A stretch of 64,000 bases of DNA from Parietaria judaica (GCA_954871525.1 OX940865.1:12290606-12354605), one strand, 5' to 3'; numbered from the stretch's first letter, positions 1 to 10,780 are shown. The notes: generated from the sequence alone by a model not told the origin. Numbers and translations are program-made.

Positions 1-396
1 CTTTATAGCTCGACATTTTGCAATTTTGTAATCCCACTCGATTTAGCCATTACATAAGGAAAAAAATACGTAGAATAAGAGATAGTGATTCGGTTACAAA
101 GCCGAGATCACTTTTGGATAAAAATACAAAGCAAAGAGTTTGTGGCAATATTTTTTTTTTCCAAAAAAAAAACTAGCGTAGTTTTGTGTTGCTTGGAGAA
201 GTCATATATAATGACAAATATTATAACTAATACTCTCCATTATGACACGAAGCCTTTGAGGGTAAAATCTCAAAATGTATGATGTCATGTAAAACTAAAT
301 AAAAGCGTTACAAATTACAATAATATGTAATGATCAAAATGTAAATGCTATCAATAATGTAAAAGAGTTATAATTGTGGAAATGGAAAGGTCATAC
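1..396 (-). other. Intron of the mannanase gene (incomplete)
   Basis: AT-rich sequence starting with a GT donor directly after exon 2 of the mannanase gene. No further exon is readable before the window edge, and the short open frame at 85-282 has no recognisable content. Confidence 0.6.
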
Positions 397-1030
397 CTTG
401 ACATGGTTCTTGTAATAGCTCTTCACTACTGCATTGGTGTAAAAATCATCCTCGCCGCCAACGGAAACGCCGCCATTTCTCGCCCACTCCACGTACAGAG
501 CCTTTCCTCCGTAGTCCTTGTAGTTATTGCTCAGACTCAATATCAGCCTCACGCTGTACTTTCTCGCCTCCGACACCACGAAATCGAGCCCCTGAAATAT
601 CAAGAAACAAACCATTCAACATGACATTACAAAAAAGTTGAATATATGCTTCACCCTAACGAATAAGAAAATAGAAACTATAATAACATACCTGAAAGAC
701 AGCCTCGTTGTACACGCCGGGCGACATCTGGAGCGCTTGAGAGCCTCCGTCGCTGAAGGCCCACGTGCGACACACAGTGAGCCCCGACGCTGCAGCGTCG
801 CGAAAGACTTCTGAGATCTTATGTCGTTCGCTAGGCTGCGCGGCCACAGTCATCATCCAATACGAGTTGAACCCGTTGAACAGAAACGGCGAGCCGTTTA
901 GGACAAACTCAGTGCTTGTCGTTTCGACAAAACCGGCTTGTGCGTTGCACAATTTGACTAGAGTACTAGCTAGCAAATTGAGAAATATGAATCCCCAAGC
1001 ACAGCTACTTAATGAACTAATCTTCTTCAT
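397..1030 (-). CDS. Mannan endo-1,4-beta-mannosidase (GH5), 5' part only
   Basis: Partial gene for a secreted endo-beta-mannanase, which cuts internal bonds in cell-wall mannans. Exon 1 is 1030-692 (113 codons) and exon 2 is 591-397 (65 codons), joined by a 100-bp GT..AG intron; the donor after exon 2 (396-395) opens an intron that leaves the window. Residues 1-30 form a signal peptide (basic start, hydrophobic core, ending near LCNAQ). The mature part has [10 protein letters not shown], the family signature RTWAFSDGG, and in exon 2 [21 protein letters not shown], all typical of plant GH5_7 mannanases before the catalytic glutamates. Those glutamates lie outside the window, so activity cannot be judged. 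The ATG at 1030 is the first in frame and precedes the signal peptide. Family call is confident; the paralog is not assigned. Confidence 0.9.
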
Positions 1031-1120
1031 TGCTAAGATTCGTGATTGATAGAAGCAAAGTATGTTGAATGTTGTTATGTTTGTGTAGGAGTGTGTGAGA
1101 AACCTATTGTAGGGTTGAGA

Positions 1121-1132
1121 CTATTTATAGAG
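1121..1132 (-). promoter_or_regulatory. TATA box of the mannanase gene
   Basis: On the minus strand this reads TCTCTATAAATAG, a textbook plant TATA box about 90 bp upstream of the mannanase ATG. That leaves room for a leader of roughly 60 nt. Confidence 0.7.
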
Positions 1133-3065
1133 AAATATTATATTGAAAGATCAAGTGGGAATGATGATCATGATCATGATCAAGATCAACGGTCGATGAT
1201 TATTGATACGATGTAACAGAAATAATCCGGAAAAAAAGGGTTGGCAGAGAAAGCATCATATAACGGCTGAGCTGATATTGTTGCACTCTTTCATGATCAT
1301 CCATGCACGTGGTAGTTTTTTTAGGTGGCATGATATATTTACGGTGTAAGAGTAGGTGACACTGTTAGTCCACACTACATGATTTATTTATAGTATATGT
1401 CCGTTTTTACTCTCTACTTGTGTAATGGGCTATATTTTCGCATCTTATGAGGATTGAATCTAGGCTTTCACAATAAGGTGTCGTGCGGGATTATCACTAC
1501 ACCATATAAGGGACTACGTACGCTACGTATCGATAATTTTTTTTTGATACCTTGTGCAGGAATGATCACTGTAAAAAAATGAGAATGGTCCATCTATTAT
1601 GATTTTGATGCGATGATTGTTCCGTTAAATTTGATGAAGAATAGATCAATTAATGTATGTTTTTTTTAGAGCACAATTACTTTTTTTTTTTTGTTAAGGA
1701 TCATTCTCGCACGTACCCAGCAGATGTAGATCACTGAAATCAATAGTATTTTATTTTTTATGTTACGAAGGATGCCGTGAACCAAATTGAAATACCAAGG
1801 GCCATGCCTTCCTATTCAACTAAACGCCTTATATCGGATATATATATATATATATATAATTATTTTATATATATTATATATATATGCGTTACGATACAAA
1901 TAATTCCATTTAGTGTATGGGTTAGCTACTTTGTAAAGTCACTTTGTGAAATGAAATGTGATGCGGTTTCCAATTACCAAAGATAGTTATAATGGGTTTG
2001 CTACTTGATTTGTATAGTCACTATGTGAGATGTGATGTGTTTCTAAGGCTATTATATTGACCCATGCACCCATACGGCATACCATGATCCCTTCCAAAAT
2101 TTTAAGCCTTCATAAGATGATGAGTATTAGGAAAAACAATAAAATAATTGATTTATAAGCACTACTATATACATATACAAATTCATATGCTATTTAGCAA
2201 AGTAGATCCAAGCGAAAATGGCCAAAAATTATGAAGTGGTGCCTGTAATTAATTCATTATTTATTAGTCTTATATGCGTGTATCGTTATATAAATAGGTT
2301 CGCTTAAGAAAACCAATCAGATCAGTTGTGACTCATGGATGTTACTCCCATTCCCACTTGATGACCAAGTTAACTATAGGAGCTGAGATATATATATATA
2401 TATATATTAAAAGAATATTTCAGAAGTGTAACAGATGATGATGATAAGTTATCATGCAGAATTTAGGGGACAATTAATATGCAAAATGGAAACCCTAAGG
2501 TTGCAAGTTTCAAAGAGTGATAGCAAAAGCATGTGTTTCAGTGACGAACATCATCGTAAGTGTATGTAACCACCTACTATAAGAATCTATATGCATGTAC
2601 ACGCATTCACTTTAATATATATGTATTTAATAGTGTGATATCTGCGATATTATAAGTATCTATATTTGCATTTTGGACCCGTATCTTCTTGATCTTATAA
2701 TAAGTGTCTATATTTGCATTTTGGACCCGTATCTTCTTGATCTTTTTTCGGCGTAAGTAAAATATTTGGTTTCCATGCTTTTATTTCTCAAACTTTCCAA
2801 TTTCATTCTTTCAATTTTTATTTTATTTTCGAAATTTTATGCATTTTATTTTTTTTTCAATCATATTTTCGACCTATTTTTTTCTATTTTTTTTATACGG
2901 ATTATTGTTAGTGAGAAGAGAGAGAGAGAGAGAGATGATTTATATTGGCTACACAGGTGTTATTTATGTAGGTCCCCGGTAAAGTTTCATGCATTGAAAA
3001 ATAAAGTTACTGTTTTCGTAAAACAGAGTATAATTTTACTATAAGAAAGTGGTAATACCCGGTAG
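1133..3065. other. Intergenic, upstream of the mannanase gene
   Basis: AT-rich DNA with AT dinucleotide runs near 1838-1886 and 2386-2408, a GA run near 2918-2934 and one tandem duplication listed separately. No gene recognised; short open frames lack coding character. Confidence 0.5.
2651..2743. repeat. Two-copy tandem repeat, 45-48 bp unit
   Basis: Copies at 2651-2695 and 2696-2743 share TCTATATTTGCATTTTGGAC and the following CCGTATCTTCTTGATCT exactly. They differ by a small indel at the unit start. Confidence 0.85.
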
Positions 3066-3790
3066 CACTACAAAAAATGAGGGTATTTGAGATTGAAAAT
3101 TTAGTCTCTGATAATTCAAAATCAGTATCTAATAGTACCTGTTGAATGTGAAGAGCCTAATCTACACGGAAGCGCTACCGAGATCCGACGTAGAGCAGTC
3201 AAGCTGATCGACCTATAGCCATCATTTTCCCTAGGTTTAATTTTCGGGTTATTTTTGCTCTAGGTTTAATTTTCGCATATAAGGCTTGTAGCCATCATTA
3301 GTGCGTTTTGTAGCACAAAACTGAGAGAGGCGAGATTGAGGGTGTAACCAGAAACTTTGATTGAGAGATTGATGGTGGATCGAGATTTACAAGCGGCAAG
3401 TGGACGTACCTCCTACACTGGGAGCGAACCACTATAATCCTGGTGTCGGTATCAATTTTGTTTTATCGCTTTATTCGTTTTATGATTTGGGAATTAGGGA
3501 AAAATTCCTAACAGTACCAGAGACTGACTGAATTTCCCAGGCCCCGCCAATTATAATTAGTTTTTCCTAGCTAGATAGTTGTATAAGTAACTAAAAAATC
3601 AGTCTTTGTTATATGACACAAATTGTACTATCTTTCAGTATCTCGAATACGTATTAGTTTAGTCTTCAAAATGTCACCCAGTACCACGTCATTTCAGTCT
3701 CCAATACAATTCTTCCGGGACTAAAAATCAGTCTTTCAGTCTCCAATACAATGTCCAATACGTCCCTTTAGGGACTAAAAATCATTATTT
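3066..3790 (+). mobile_element. CACTA-type non-autonomous element, left end, interrupted by a solo LTR
   Basis: Begins CACTACAAAAAATGAGGG, the canonical plant CACTA terminus, followed by repeated subterminal motifs in both orientations (AGTCTC, GGGACTAAAAATCA near 3718-3784). The matching right terminus was not found, so the right limit is approximate. The element is split at 3139 by a copia LTR. Confidence 0.5.
3140..3513 (+). mobile_element. Solo LTR, Ty1/copia type, with 5-bp TSD
   Basis: Starts TGTTGAATG and ends TTCCTAACA (TG..CA), flanked by identical GTACC at 3135-3139 and 3514-3518. It has a TATA-like CATATAAGG near 3277 and a copia-like 3' end. No internal retrotransposon sequence adjoins it, so it is a solo LTR inserted into the CACTA-type element. 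Confidence 0.8.
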
Positions 3791-4276
3791 TAAAATGTAT
3801 TCATTGAGTTATCAAAACATCATTTGATTCTTGATTTCATGTCATATTAGAAAATTTTCTAATAAGTTTCAGAAAACAAAAATTATTCTCTTGACCACAT
3901 CATATAAATCCTTAACGTATTTCTTTACAGTATGAAAAAAAAATATCAATATATTAATAATTTGGCGCCGGCCGAAAACGTTCTTACACCAGAAGTACGT
4001 AAGCCCAGAAATAATATTCCTTTTATATGCAAATGCAGCCTCGAAAACATGTGATCTCGAAATTATATGATGTCATGTATCGACTATATTTAGCAAAAAT
4101 GGTATTAACGACCTTAATGCAAAAGAATCATCACTGAAAAATAATATAATATGCGACCTCAAGATTTACGAGACTGAACTGAACGTGGGTGATGATTTGG
4201 GTGATATAAATAAAGAGAAAGTAAATAGATATATGAGTGAATGATATGTAACTGAAAATTATAATAGTAAGAGTAA
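3791..4276. other. Intergenic, nothing recognised
   Basis: AT-rich sequence with no coding or repeat structure that I can identify. Confidence 0.4.
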
Positions 4277-5586
4277 TTTTTTTTAAAGCAATTTGATTTC
4301 ATTCAATCAAACAAGTTGGGGAGAAAAATCCCTCAACACCGTTGCTACAAGCCACTCCGGGCAATAAGGACACATGAGGTCCGGTACAAAAGAAGATAGA
4401 CGTCTCTTAGCCAAAGCATTGGCCACCTTTTTACATTCCCGTGGAACCCATCTCCACTCTCCGGTCCCGCCTAGTTCGCGGCCGAGCTCTCGCACCTCCG
4501 CAATAATCGGGCCTTGCAAGCCCAACGAGTCTCGTGCCTTGGTGAGGTCGGAGGCCCGCAAGCAATCCGTCTCGGCATACTCGATCTTCCACCCCCGTTC
4601 GTGGGCAAAGAGAAGCCCTCGTCGCATCGCAATGCACTCTCCGGTAAGTGCCGAATTGACATGGTCTACCAAGGAAGCCAAGACTCCCATAACCCGACCG
4701 TGGTGGTCTCGGACAACCGCGCCCACCGTTGCCCGTCCCGTCTCCCTGTCCCATGCCGCATCCCTGACGCTCCCTGCAGCCGGCCCGGACCATGCCCTCG
4801 GTACCTCCTCCCTCGGCGAGCGGTGGTTCTCCGTCGTGTGTGCGCATCGCTTGTAACTTGTGAACCATCCGTCGACTTCTATCACCCAAGTCTCTGAGGC
4901 CCGTACGCGGTGCTCGAAGAGGCGAAGGTTGCGGTCGGACCAGGCCACCCTAATAAGCCCGCAAAATAGCTCGAAGTTCGGTGTTGAAAGACTCTCGAGC
5001 GCCCGGTAGCACAACTCCTGAAACGGGATCTCCCCTGTCTTTTCCACCCACCGGTGGATCGTAGATGATGCCCAAATGGCCTTGGCCCTCTCACACCCCC
5101 AAACGGCATGTAAGGCGTCCTCTGGGAGCGCCCCGCAAAAGTTGCAAAATGGTAGAACGTCTACCCCTCGGATCCGAAGTGCCCCGTTGGTCGGAAGAGC
5201 TTCCGACTACGCGCGCCACACTATGTGCTTCACTTTCGCGGGGATCGTCGTGCCCCACAAAGCTTTCCACCAATTTGACTCCCCTTTTCCCGAGCCCGAA
5301 GGTCCGCTCCATGCTTCCGACCTAGCTAGTCGGTAACCGGACCGCACCGAGTAGACCCCGTTGTCTTCGTGGTGCCAGACAAGCCGATTTGGACCCTTCC
5401 CCATCGGGATCCTCAAGACAGCTTCTACATCGTAGGGGGTTAAAGGGGCCTCAACCCGAGAGAGGTCCCAATGATCGTTGGAGACTAGATCAGCTACCCG
5501 CCACGGATACCCGTCGTCTGGAGCTTCCGAAGTGGCAAAGAAAGCCCTAGACCGTGGAATCTAAGTTGGCCGTGAACCCCGTACGT
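4277..5586 (-). mobile_element. 5'-truncated LINE, ORF2 3' end (zf-RVT and RNase H)
   Basis: Remnant of a non-LTR retrotransposon, transcribed leftward. From about 5575 to 4307 one frame reads through with a single internal TAG near 5206. It contains the RT-distal region (GYPWRVADLV, then NDHWDLSRVEAPLT), a zinc-binding reverse-transcriptase segment with CNFCG and ALHAVWGCERAKAIW, and a C-terminal RNase H-like domain (GAVVRDHHGRVMG, ECIAMRRGLLFA, YAETDCL). An A-tail of eight (T at 4277-4284) ends it. AGAGTAA flanks it at 4270-4276 and 5587-5593, a likely target duplication. It lacks endonuclease and RT and is dead. Confidence 0.85.
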
Positions 5587-5593
5587 AGAGTAA

Positions 5594-6095
5594 CTGATAC
5601 CATCGATCTGTATGCATTTTCCTATGAAAAAGAAGCCGCTCTTTGACCCACTTTCTTCTCTCTGCTCCAGATAATGACATCACTTTATAACTGAAAGTCT
5701 GAAACCATGTTTATTATATTATATATATAATTTATAGGAATATTTTTGGCATAAGTACCGGATCCATTAAAATGACAAGTGTGTCGGCATATATACCGAT
5801 ATCTTTTGTAGCGGTACTAGTATTCAAAGGCCTCAAAATAATGTCGAAGTCCAATTTTTTAAATAATGTATATTTTAAAATAAATTATAATATATATTCT
5901 TCATTTAAAATATTGCATATTATATTATATTAAAATATGTGTGACATAAGTACCAAATCTTTGGCATATTATTCCAATGTCTTTTTAGCGTTGGTAATAT
6001 TCAAAAGCCACAAATCAATGTTCAAGACTAATTCTGTCTATGTCGAGTTAATGCCTCCAAAGCTATATATATATGTATGTATGCATCTATAGCTC
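5594..6095. repeat. Diverged duplicated segment, copy A (MITE-like)
   Basis: From AACTGATACCATC onward this matches the segment starting near 10279, including AAGAAGCCGCTCTTTGACC, the TTTCTTCTCTCTGCTCCA stretch and GGCATAAGTACC. The distal part (GGCATAAGTACC..CAAAGCTA) resembles a family seen also in SCYL2 intron 1 (19137-19460). No coding content seen. Confidence 0.6.
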
Positions 6096-6265
6096 AATAA
6101 GTGTGTTGAATAATTTGATGTTTTTGAGTTGACATATATATCCCGGTTTCGGTTTTAAATATATATATTTTAAATCTATTATATGATAATGTTGTTTATT
6201 TTTGATAATAAGTGTGTTGAATAATTGATGTTTTGGAGTTGACATATATATCCCGGTTTCGGTTT

Positions 6266-6301
<36 letters not shown>

Positions 6302-6337
6302 AAATCTATTATATGATAATGTTGTTTATGTTCTGAT
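6096..6337. repeat. Two-copy tandem repeat, about 111-130 bp unit
   Basis: Copy 1 (6096-6206) and copy 2 (6207-6337) both begin AATAAGTGTGTTGAATAAT and contain GACATATATATCCCGGTTTC. The second has a longer AT run. Confidence 0.85.
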
Positions 6338-6603
6338 AAGATGGTGGATTACATTTTTATGTTTTACCTTTTACCTTTTATTATTTGGTATTTGGTTTTT
6401 TGTAATTGGACTTGGTATTTGTGTTTGTCCCTGTTTTCTGGAACAAGAACGAAAAAAAAAGTTAATCTACCGGGACCGGTTCTCAGTTCCGAATTCACCC
6501 ATAAATTATTTATATTCAGTGTAGTTGATAGGCATGGAACCTATGATCAGTGTGTAGTTGATAGGTATGGATTTTATGATCTTTATGATATCACGATATG
6601 TCT

Positions 6604-6613
6604 AGTATAAATA
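6604..6613 (+). promoter_or_regulatory. TATA box of the cysteine-rich peptide locus
   Basis: TAGTATAAATAGG lies about 80 bp upstream of the ATG at 6689. The preceding 6338-6603 is AT-rich with nothing else recognised. Confidence 0.5.
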
Positions 6614-6688
6614 GGCTCCGGGTTCCCTAACCCAAAATGCACTTCTCACGTTATTATCACCACGTAAAGTTGAACGAAAAGCACAAAC

Positions 6689-6938
6689 ATGGTGGTCAAG
6701 AGTGCCAAAAAGACGAGCATTGATATGGGCGCAACAGTCCTTCTGTTTGCAGTCATGACCGCGATGAGCTTCGCTGCGGCTGTCTCGTCGGAGGATCGAG
6801 ACATTGTCATGATGGTGGACGAGCCCCAATTGTCGTATTCGGGAGGCGTACAGCACGTGCATTCCAAGTTACCCGTCGGAAAATCCCTGAAGCTCTCGCG
6901 TGGGAGACTGGGTTGCGCCGGAACAGGCGAGTCTTGTG
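6689..6938 (+). pseudogene. 5' part of a knottin-like cysteine-rich peptide gene, cut off by a transposon
   Basis: Open frame starting with a good plant ATG context (ACAAACATGG) 76 bp after a TATA box. Residues 13-31 (MGATVLLFAVMTAMSFAAA) form a secretion signal, followed by an acidic propeptide-like stretch (SSEDRDIVMMVDE) and then LGCAGTGESCGS, the start of a cysteine framework. Near 6939 the sequence turns into the antisense of a transposon protein and the frame stops at 6976. GCAGTGESC resembles the start of the cysteine framework at about 9105-9130, so both pieces probably come from one gene or two adjacent paralogs. The family is inferred from cysteine spacing only; no function is assigned. 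Confidence 0.5.
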
Positions 6939-7366
6939 GCTCGTTTTCCTCGTCGGTTAAATTTGGGGTTCCGTAGTATTCATTGATTACTCGAGCTTTG
7001 ATTGCAAATCGGATATGCCGAACAGTCACAAATCCATCGACTGACTCGTCGGGAAGAGCGGCATAGAACTCGTGGACCAATGTCCTCCTCGCCATAAACC
7101 TAGGTTGGAGCATGAAATTTTTCCAACCGCGTTGTTCGATACTCTCATTGAGAGCGTCGCCAAGGTCACCCATGTCCGTAATGGGTATTTTTGCAAATCC
7201 ACGCTCCGAATCGTTTCCTTGCCGCTTCTGTTTTGAAACTGGGCGGTACTTGAATTGAAGGTGTTAGTGGTACTTGTTCCTCCTCGTTGACTGTAGGCGG
7301 GACTCGGCTCGACGATCCGTTTCTAACCACAAGATATCCCCTTGCGCGTTTTGACTTTGGTGCCAT
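6939..7366 (-). pseudogene. Plant transposon-associated protein, frameshifted fragment
   Basis: Two overlapping minus-strand frames, 7366-7166 and 7173-6939. The first starts MAPKSKRARGYLVVRNGSSS with a basic/serine-rich head and reaches KTEAARKRFGAW; the second contains VHEFYAALPDESVDGFVTVR and INEYYGTPNLTDEE. This arrangement (basic head, EFY..LP, V.VR, I..YYG.P) is that of the plant transposon-associated domain common in GAG-like or CACTA-linked ORFs. A frameshift near 7170 separates the halves, and the 3' end is lost at the junction with the peptide gene. Confidence 0.55.
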
Positions 7367-7379
7367 TGAAATCTATAAA

Positions 7380-7870
7380 AAAGAAAAGTTAATGCCATAA
7401 CATATTAATTCAAGCCAAAAAACTAATTAACCAAAGATATTAGATAATCCTATAAACTAACTAACTTAACTAATTAAACTCATTAATCCAAACCAAACTA
7501 AATAAACTAATTGACCTAATCAATTCAAATCACAAATAACTAATCATATAACCAATCAAACAAAACCAAACATAATCAAAGTACAAAATTTAATCATATA
7601 ACGTAATTCGATAAATGCAATTTCAATACCTAATTAAGTTAACACCCAATTTCAACATTTAAATTTGAAATTAAATTTCAATACCCAAACCTAAACCCAA
7701 TTAATTTCAAAACCTAATTTCAATACCCAATTAACTTCAAAACCTAATTTCAAAACCTAATTACAAAACCTAATTACAAAACCTAATTTCAATACCCAAA
7801 AAAAAAATTCAATACCTAAACCAATTTAATCAATTCATAAAATCAAATTTCACTTAAAAATAGATACAAG
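7380..7870. repeat. Degenerate A-rich tandem repeat
   Basis: Short units such as AAACCTAATTTC and AATACCCAATT recur many times with small changes, especially 7660-7800. It lies upstream of the transposon ORF, within the element. Confidence 0.6.
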
Positions 7871-8164
7871 AACTTGATATCAATGACTTAATACAACAAT
7901 ACTCAAATCCTATTTCGAATTAACAACAACAACAAAACGGAAAAAAAAGAAAGAAAAACAAAGCTTGAAATCGACACTTACTCGTGGAGGTCGACGGCGT
8001 AGGGACGTGGACGGCAACGGCGGATGACGGCGGATGACGGCGTGAATCGTGTCGCGGTGAGAAGACGGCGGCGCAAGGCGAGTGCGAGAAAGAGAGAGCG
8101 AGAGGGGTAGGGTTTTGAGTTGTGACGGCACGAAGTGAAAATGAAATCCTCGCGGGTAAGACTG

Positions 8165-8945
8165 TATACAAGTCACGCCGCGGTGTGTTAAAATACATGC
8201 CGCGACGATATAATTAAAAATCGTATTATGTAGTGTGCCACGGCGTATTTGAGACACACGCCGCGGCGGGAATTGGTGAAACAGGGCGAGGGCGAGGACG
8301 AGAGGCACGGCGAAAGGGAAGCGAGGAGAGTCAGGCACGACGCAAATGCAAAAATGCCTAAATACGATACACGCCTCGGCTTATTGTTTGTAACGCCACG
8401 GCGTATTTCTACAAACGAAATGGCGCAAATGAGAAAATGGCTAAATACGATACACGCTTCGGCTTATTGTTTGTAACGCCACGGCGTATTTTTACAAACG
8501 AAATGTCGTGGCGTTATTCAAGACACGCCGCGGCATACAAGGGGTTTACTACGGCTTTATGAACAACGGTTTCATTCTGTCGTTGTGTACCATCCATGCC
8601 ACGGCGTGTAAGAGATCATGCCATGGCTTATCTCTCTAAAGTCATGTGCCGTGGCGTTTTCAAATGCACGCCGCGGCGTAATCTGCATGGTATGAACAAC
8701 GGTTTATAAGGTTTCATCGTGTACCAATAATGCCGCGGCGTGTAATATATAATGCCGCGGCTTATACTGCGTGGTATGAACAACGGTTTATAGAGTGTCG
8801 TTGTGTACCAACAATGCCGCGGCATTTTATATACGCCGCGGCTTATAAACATCTCAATGACACATTTTCAACAATGGAAAATATATACGTGGTGAATTTG
8901 AAAGTGTGCCGCGGCGTGTTTAGGCGTGTCGCGGCGTGACCCGAT
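8165..8945. repeat. Subterminal GCCGCGGC palindrome array
   Basis: About twenty copies or variants of the 8-bp palindrome GCCGCGGC (also GCCACGGC, GCCTCGGC) occur in direct and inverted orientation, embedded in longer repeats such as GTATGAACAACGGTTTATA (near 8690, 8775) and GGCTTATTGTTTGTAACGCC (near 8377, 8462). Subterminal motif clusters of this type bind transposase in CACTA elements; that role is inferred here. Confidence 0.7.
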
Positions 8946-9051
8946 TTTCAACCATGGAAAAAATTTTCCATGGTAGAAACTTGGATTTCGACCATGGATA
9001 AAAAAATCCATGGTTGAAACTCCGTGGTAGGATCAACAATTTGTACTAGTG

Positions 9052-9233
9052 ATTCCTGTACTACGCTCTCGTGTGACAGCGGGACTAGCAAACAAATTCG
9101 TGAATGCGTGGGTCTCGGTGAAAATTGCATTCCATATCCTGAAGAATACGATAACTGTTGTTATCCTTTTCAGTGCACTAACTCTGGTCTGTGCCAACCT
9201 TTAACGAGGGCCGTGCTTGAGAATTTTGGATAA
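9052..9233 (+). pseudogene. 3' part of a knottin-like cysteine-rich peptide gene
   Basis: Directly after the transposon end an open frame runs to a TAA at 9231-9233. It encodes a six-cysteine module with spacing C-x6-C-x9-CC-x4-C-x5-C (about residues 28-57 of the frame; visible pieces ECVGLGENC and YDNCCYPFQC), which fits the inhibitor-cystine-knot layout of small plant defence or protease-inhibitor peptides, followed by a 13-residue tail. No signal peptide is present on this side: the only in-frame upstream ATG (9024) lies inside the transposon. The module is intact but separated by 2.1 kb from the promoter and signal peptide, so the locus is probably broken unless the element is spliced out. 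Confidence 0.5.
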
Positions 9234-10012
9234 GAATAGCACTCTCTTGGCAAAGAATAATAGCTAACAAGCAACAATCTTTGACAGAGTAATAAACACA
9301 TGTTATATGCTAACTTATTATAATATATACTATTTCTACAGTTTTATATGTTTGAAATTGAACTATAAAACATTATAATATAATATTGGTACGCTGTTCT
9401 TAAGGATGTTCACAATTATTGGATATTAAGTACAAGTTGGCTGGGTCCATGGCTTGAACATTAATTTGATAATGAAACTTATAACTCTCACAGAAGATTC
9501 ATGTGAAAATATATTATTTAATCAACCAAGACTGATTCGTCGTATGGTTGCAATGAATCTAAGACGATTAACAACAAAAATATACAAGAGGATATATATC
9601 CACGAAGAGTTATACTATGAAACTTAATTTGTAAAGAGAACTCAAAAAGATTTGCATTGAAACCTAATTTCGAAAAGAAAAAAAAAATCACTTGCGTATG
9701 CAGGTTTTAGTTCACTATGATCAATGAAAAGTGAGAATTGTAATACCTCTAATCTTAGAAATTAGTATTTAGTTAAAATTCGTAATCTCTATTGCGTAAT
9801 TAAATTCGTGAGGCTCAATATATTTATATCACACTGCTTTCCGAAAACAGATTAAGGTCACAAACTCCAACGATCATATTCTTAATATCGTCACTTAATT
9901 TGAAGACCAAAATCAACAGTACTCTTATATCTCTCCATATATGACTCAATCAGCTTGCATCATTTTTCTTCCTTTAGAATTTGCTATAGTTTATACTTTA
10001 TACTTTATATTG
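9234..10012. other. Intergenic / 3' flank of the peptide locus
   Basis: AT-rich. May contain the 3' untranslated region of the peptide gene; no other structure recognised. Confidence 0.4.
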
Positions 10013-10200
10013 GCTCTTATATGGAGAGTGCTTTAAAATGTTTCATCAAAAAGCCGTATAAAAAAATAAAAAAAATTGAGCATTTAATCGTGTTTTCTTA
10101 CATATAAGCTCTTATATGGAGAGTGCTTTAAAATGTTTAATCAAAAAGCCGTATAAATAAATAAATAAAAAATTGAACATTTAATCGTGTTTTCTTACAA
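10013..10200. repeat. Two-copy tandem repeat, 95-bp unit
   Basis: Copies at 10013-10107 and 10108-10200 share CTTATATGGAGAGTGCTTTA and TTTAATCGTGTTTTCTTACA. They differ by few substitutions and an A-run change, so the duplication looks recent. Confidence 0.9.
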
Positions 10201-10274
10201 ATTTTTGCCATTTATGTCACATTCGGTAATTATATGTAAGCTTTGAACTTCTCATGATGTAACTGAAAACTAAA

Positions 10275-10780
10275 TAGTAACTGATACGATCTTCCTCTGC
10301 AAAAGAAGCCGCTCTTTGACCGACTTTCTTCTCTCTGCTCCAAATTATGACATCACTCTGTAACTGAAACCATATGTATTATATTATATTGTATTGGGAT
10401 TCTTGTGGCATAAGTACCCTATCCATAATCCCAAATATGTTGGCATATTCCAATCTCTTTCGTAGCGGTAATCATTAATAGCATTCAAATGCCACAAAAC
10501 AACGTTGACGTCAAATTCCGTTGATGTCGAATTAACACCTACAAAGCTAGAAATATATGTGCATATCTAGTTTAATAAGAGTGTTGAACGATTGATGTTT
10601 TTAGAGTATAATCATAGACATACACGTCTCTTGTGTTACATAACTTTACATGACATGAAAGGAATCGGACCTCGACACTATTTATGTGGCCTTTAAGTAC
10701 TATTACCGCGGAAAATAAGAGACTGAGAAATTCACCGAACCACATACTACAGCATTGAGTTCTTATGTCGTATGTGTACG
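10275..10780. repeat. Diverged duplicated segment, copy B (MITE-like)
   Basis: Partner of 5594-6095: same AAGAAGCCGCTCTTTGACC block, then GGCATAAGTACCC, GGCATATTCCAATCTCTTTC and AGCGGTAAT. An inverted counterpart (TCGGACCTCGACACT, TATTACCGCGG) at 10667-10710 suggests a foldback MITE with arms of roughly 100 bp. No TSD resolved. Confidence 0.5.

Larger units (their letters stand above)
6939..9051 (-). mobile_element. CACTA-like element inside the cysteine-rich peptide locus
   Basis: The right end reads TTTGTACTAGTG at 9040-9051, i.e. CACTAGTACAAA inward, a CACTA-type terminus. Inside are short repeats of CCATGG (8952-9013), then an array of GCCGCGGC palindromes, then an A-rich degenerate repeat, then the broken transposon ORF. 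No CACTA end is found on the left, where the element joins the peptide exon around 6939, so the left end appears deleted. The element is about 2.1 kb and not autonomous. Confidence 0.55.

Noticed and set aside
85..282. 65-codon plus-strand frame in the mannanase intron
   Set aside because: AT-rich, phenylalanine/lysine runs, no domain and inside an intron of the opposite gene.
4374..4897. Long plus-strand open frames opposite the LINE
   Set aside because: They are antisense shadows of the GC-rich RNase H/zf-RVT coding frame and carry no domain.
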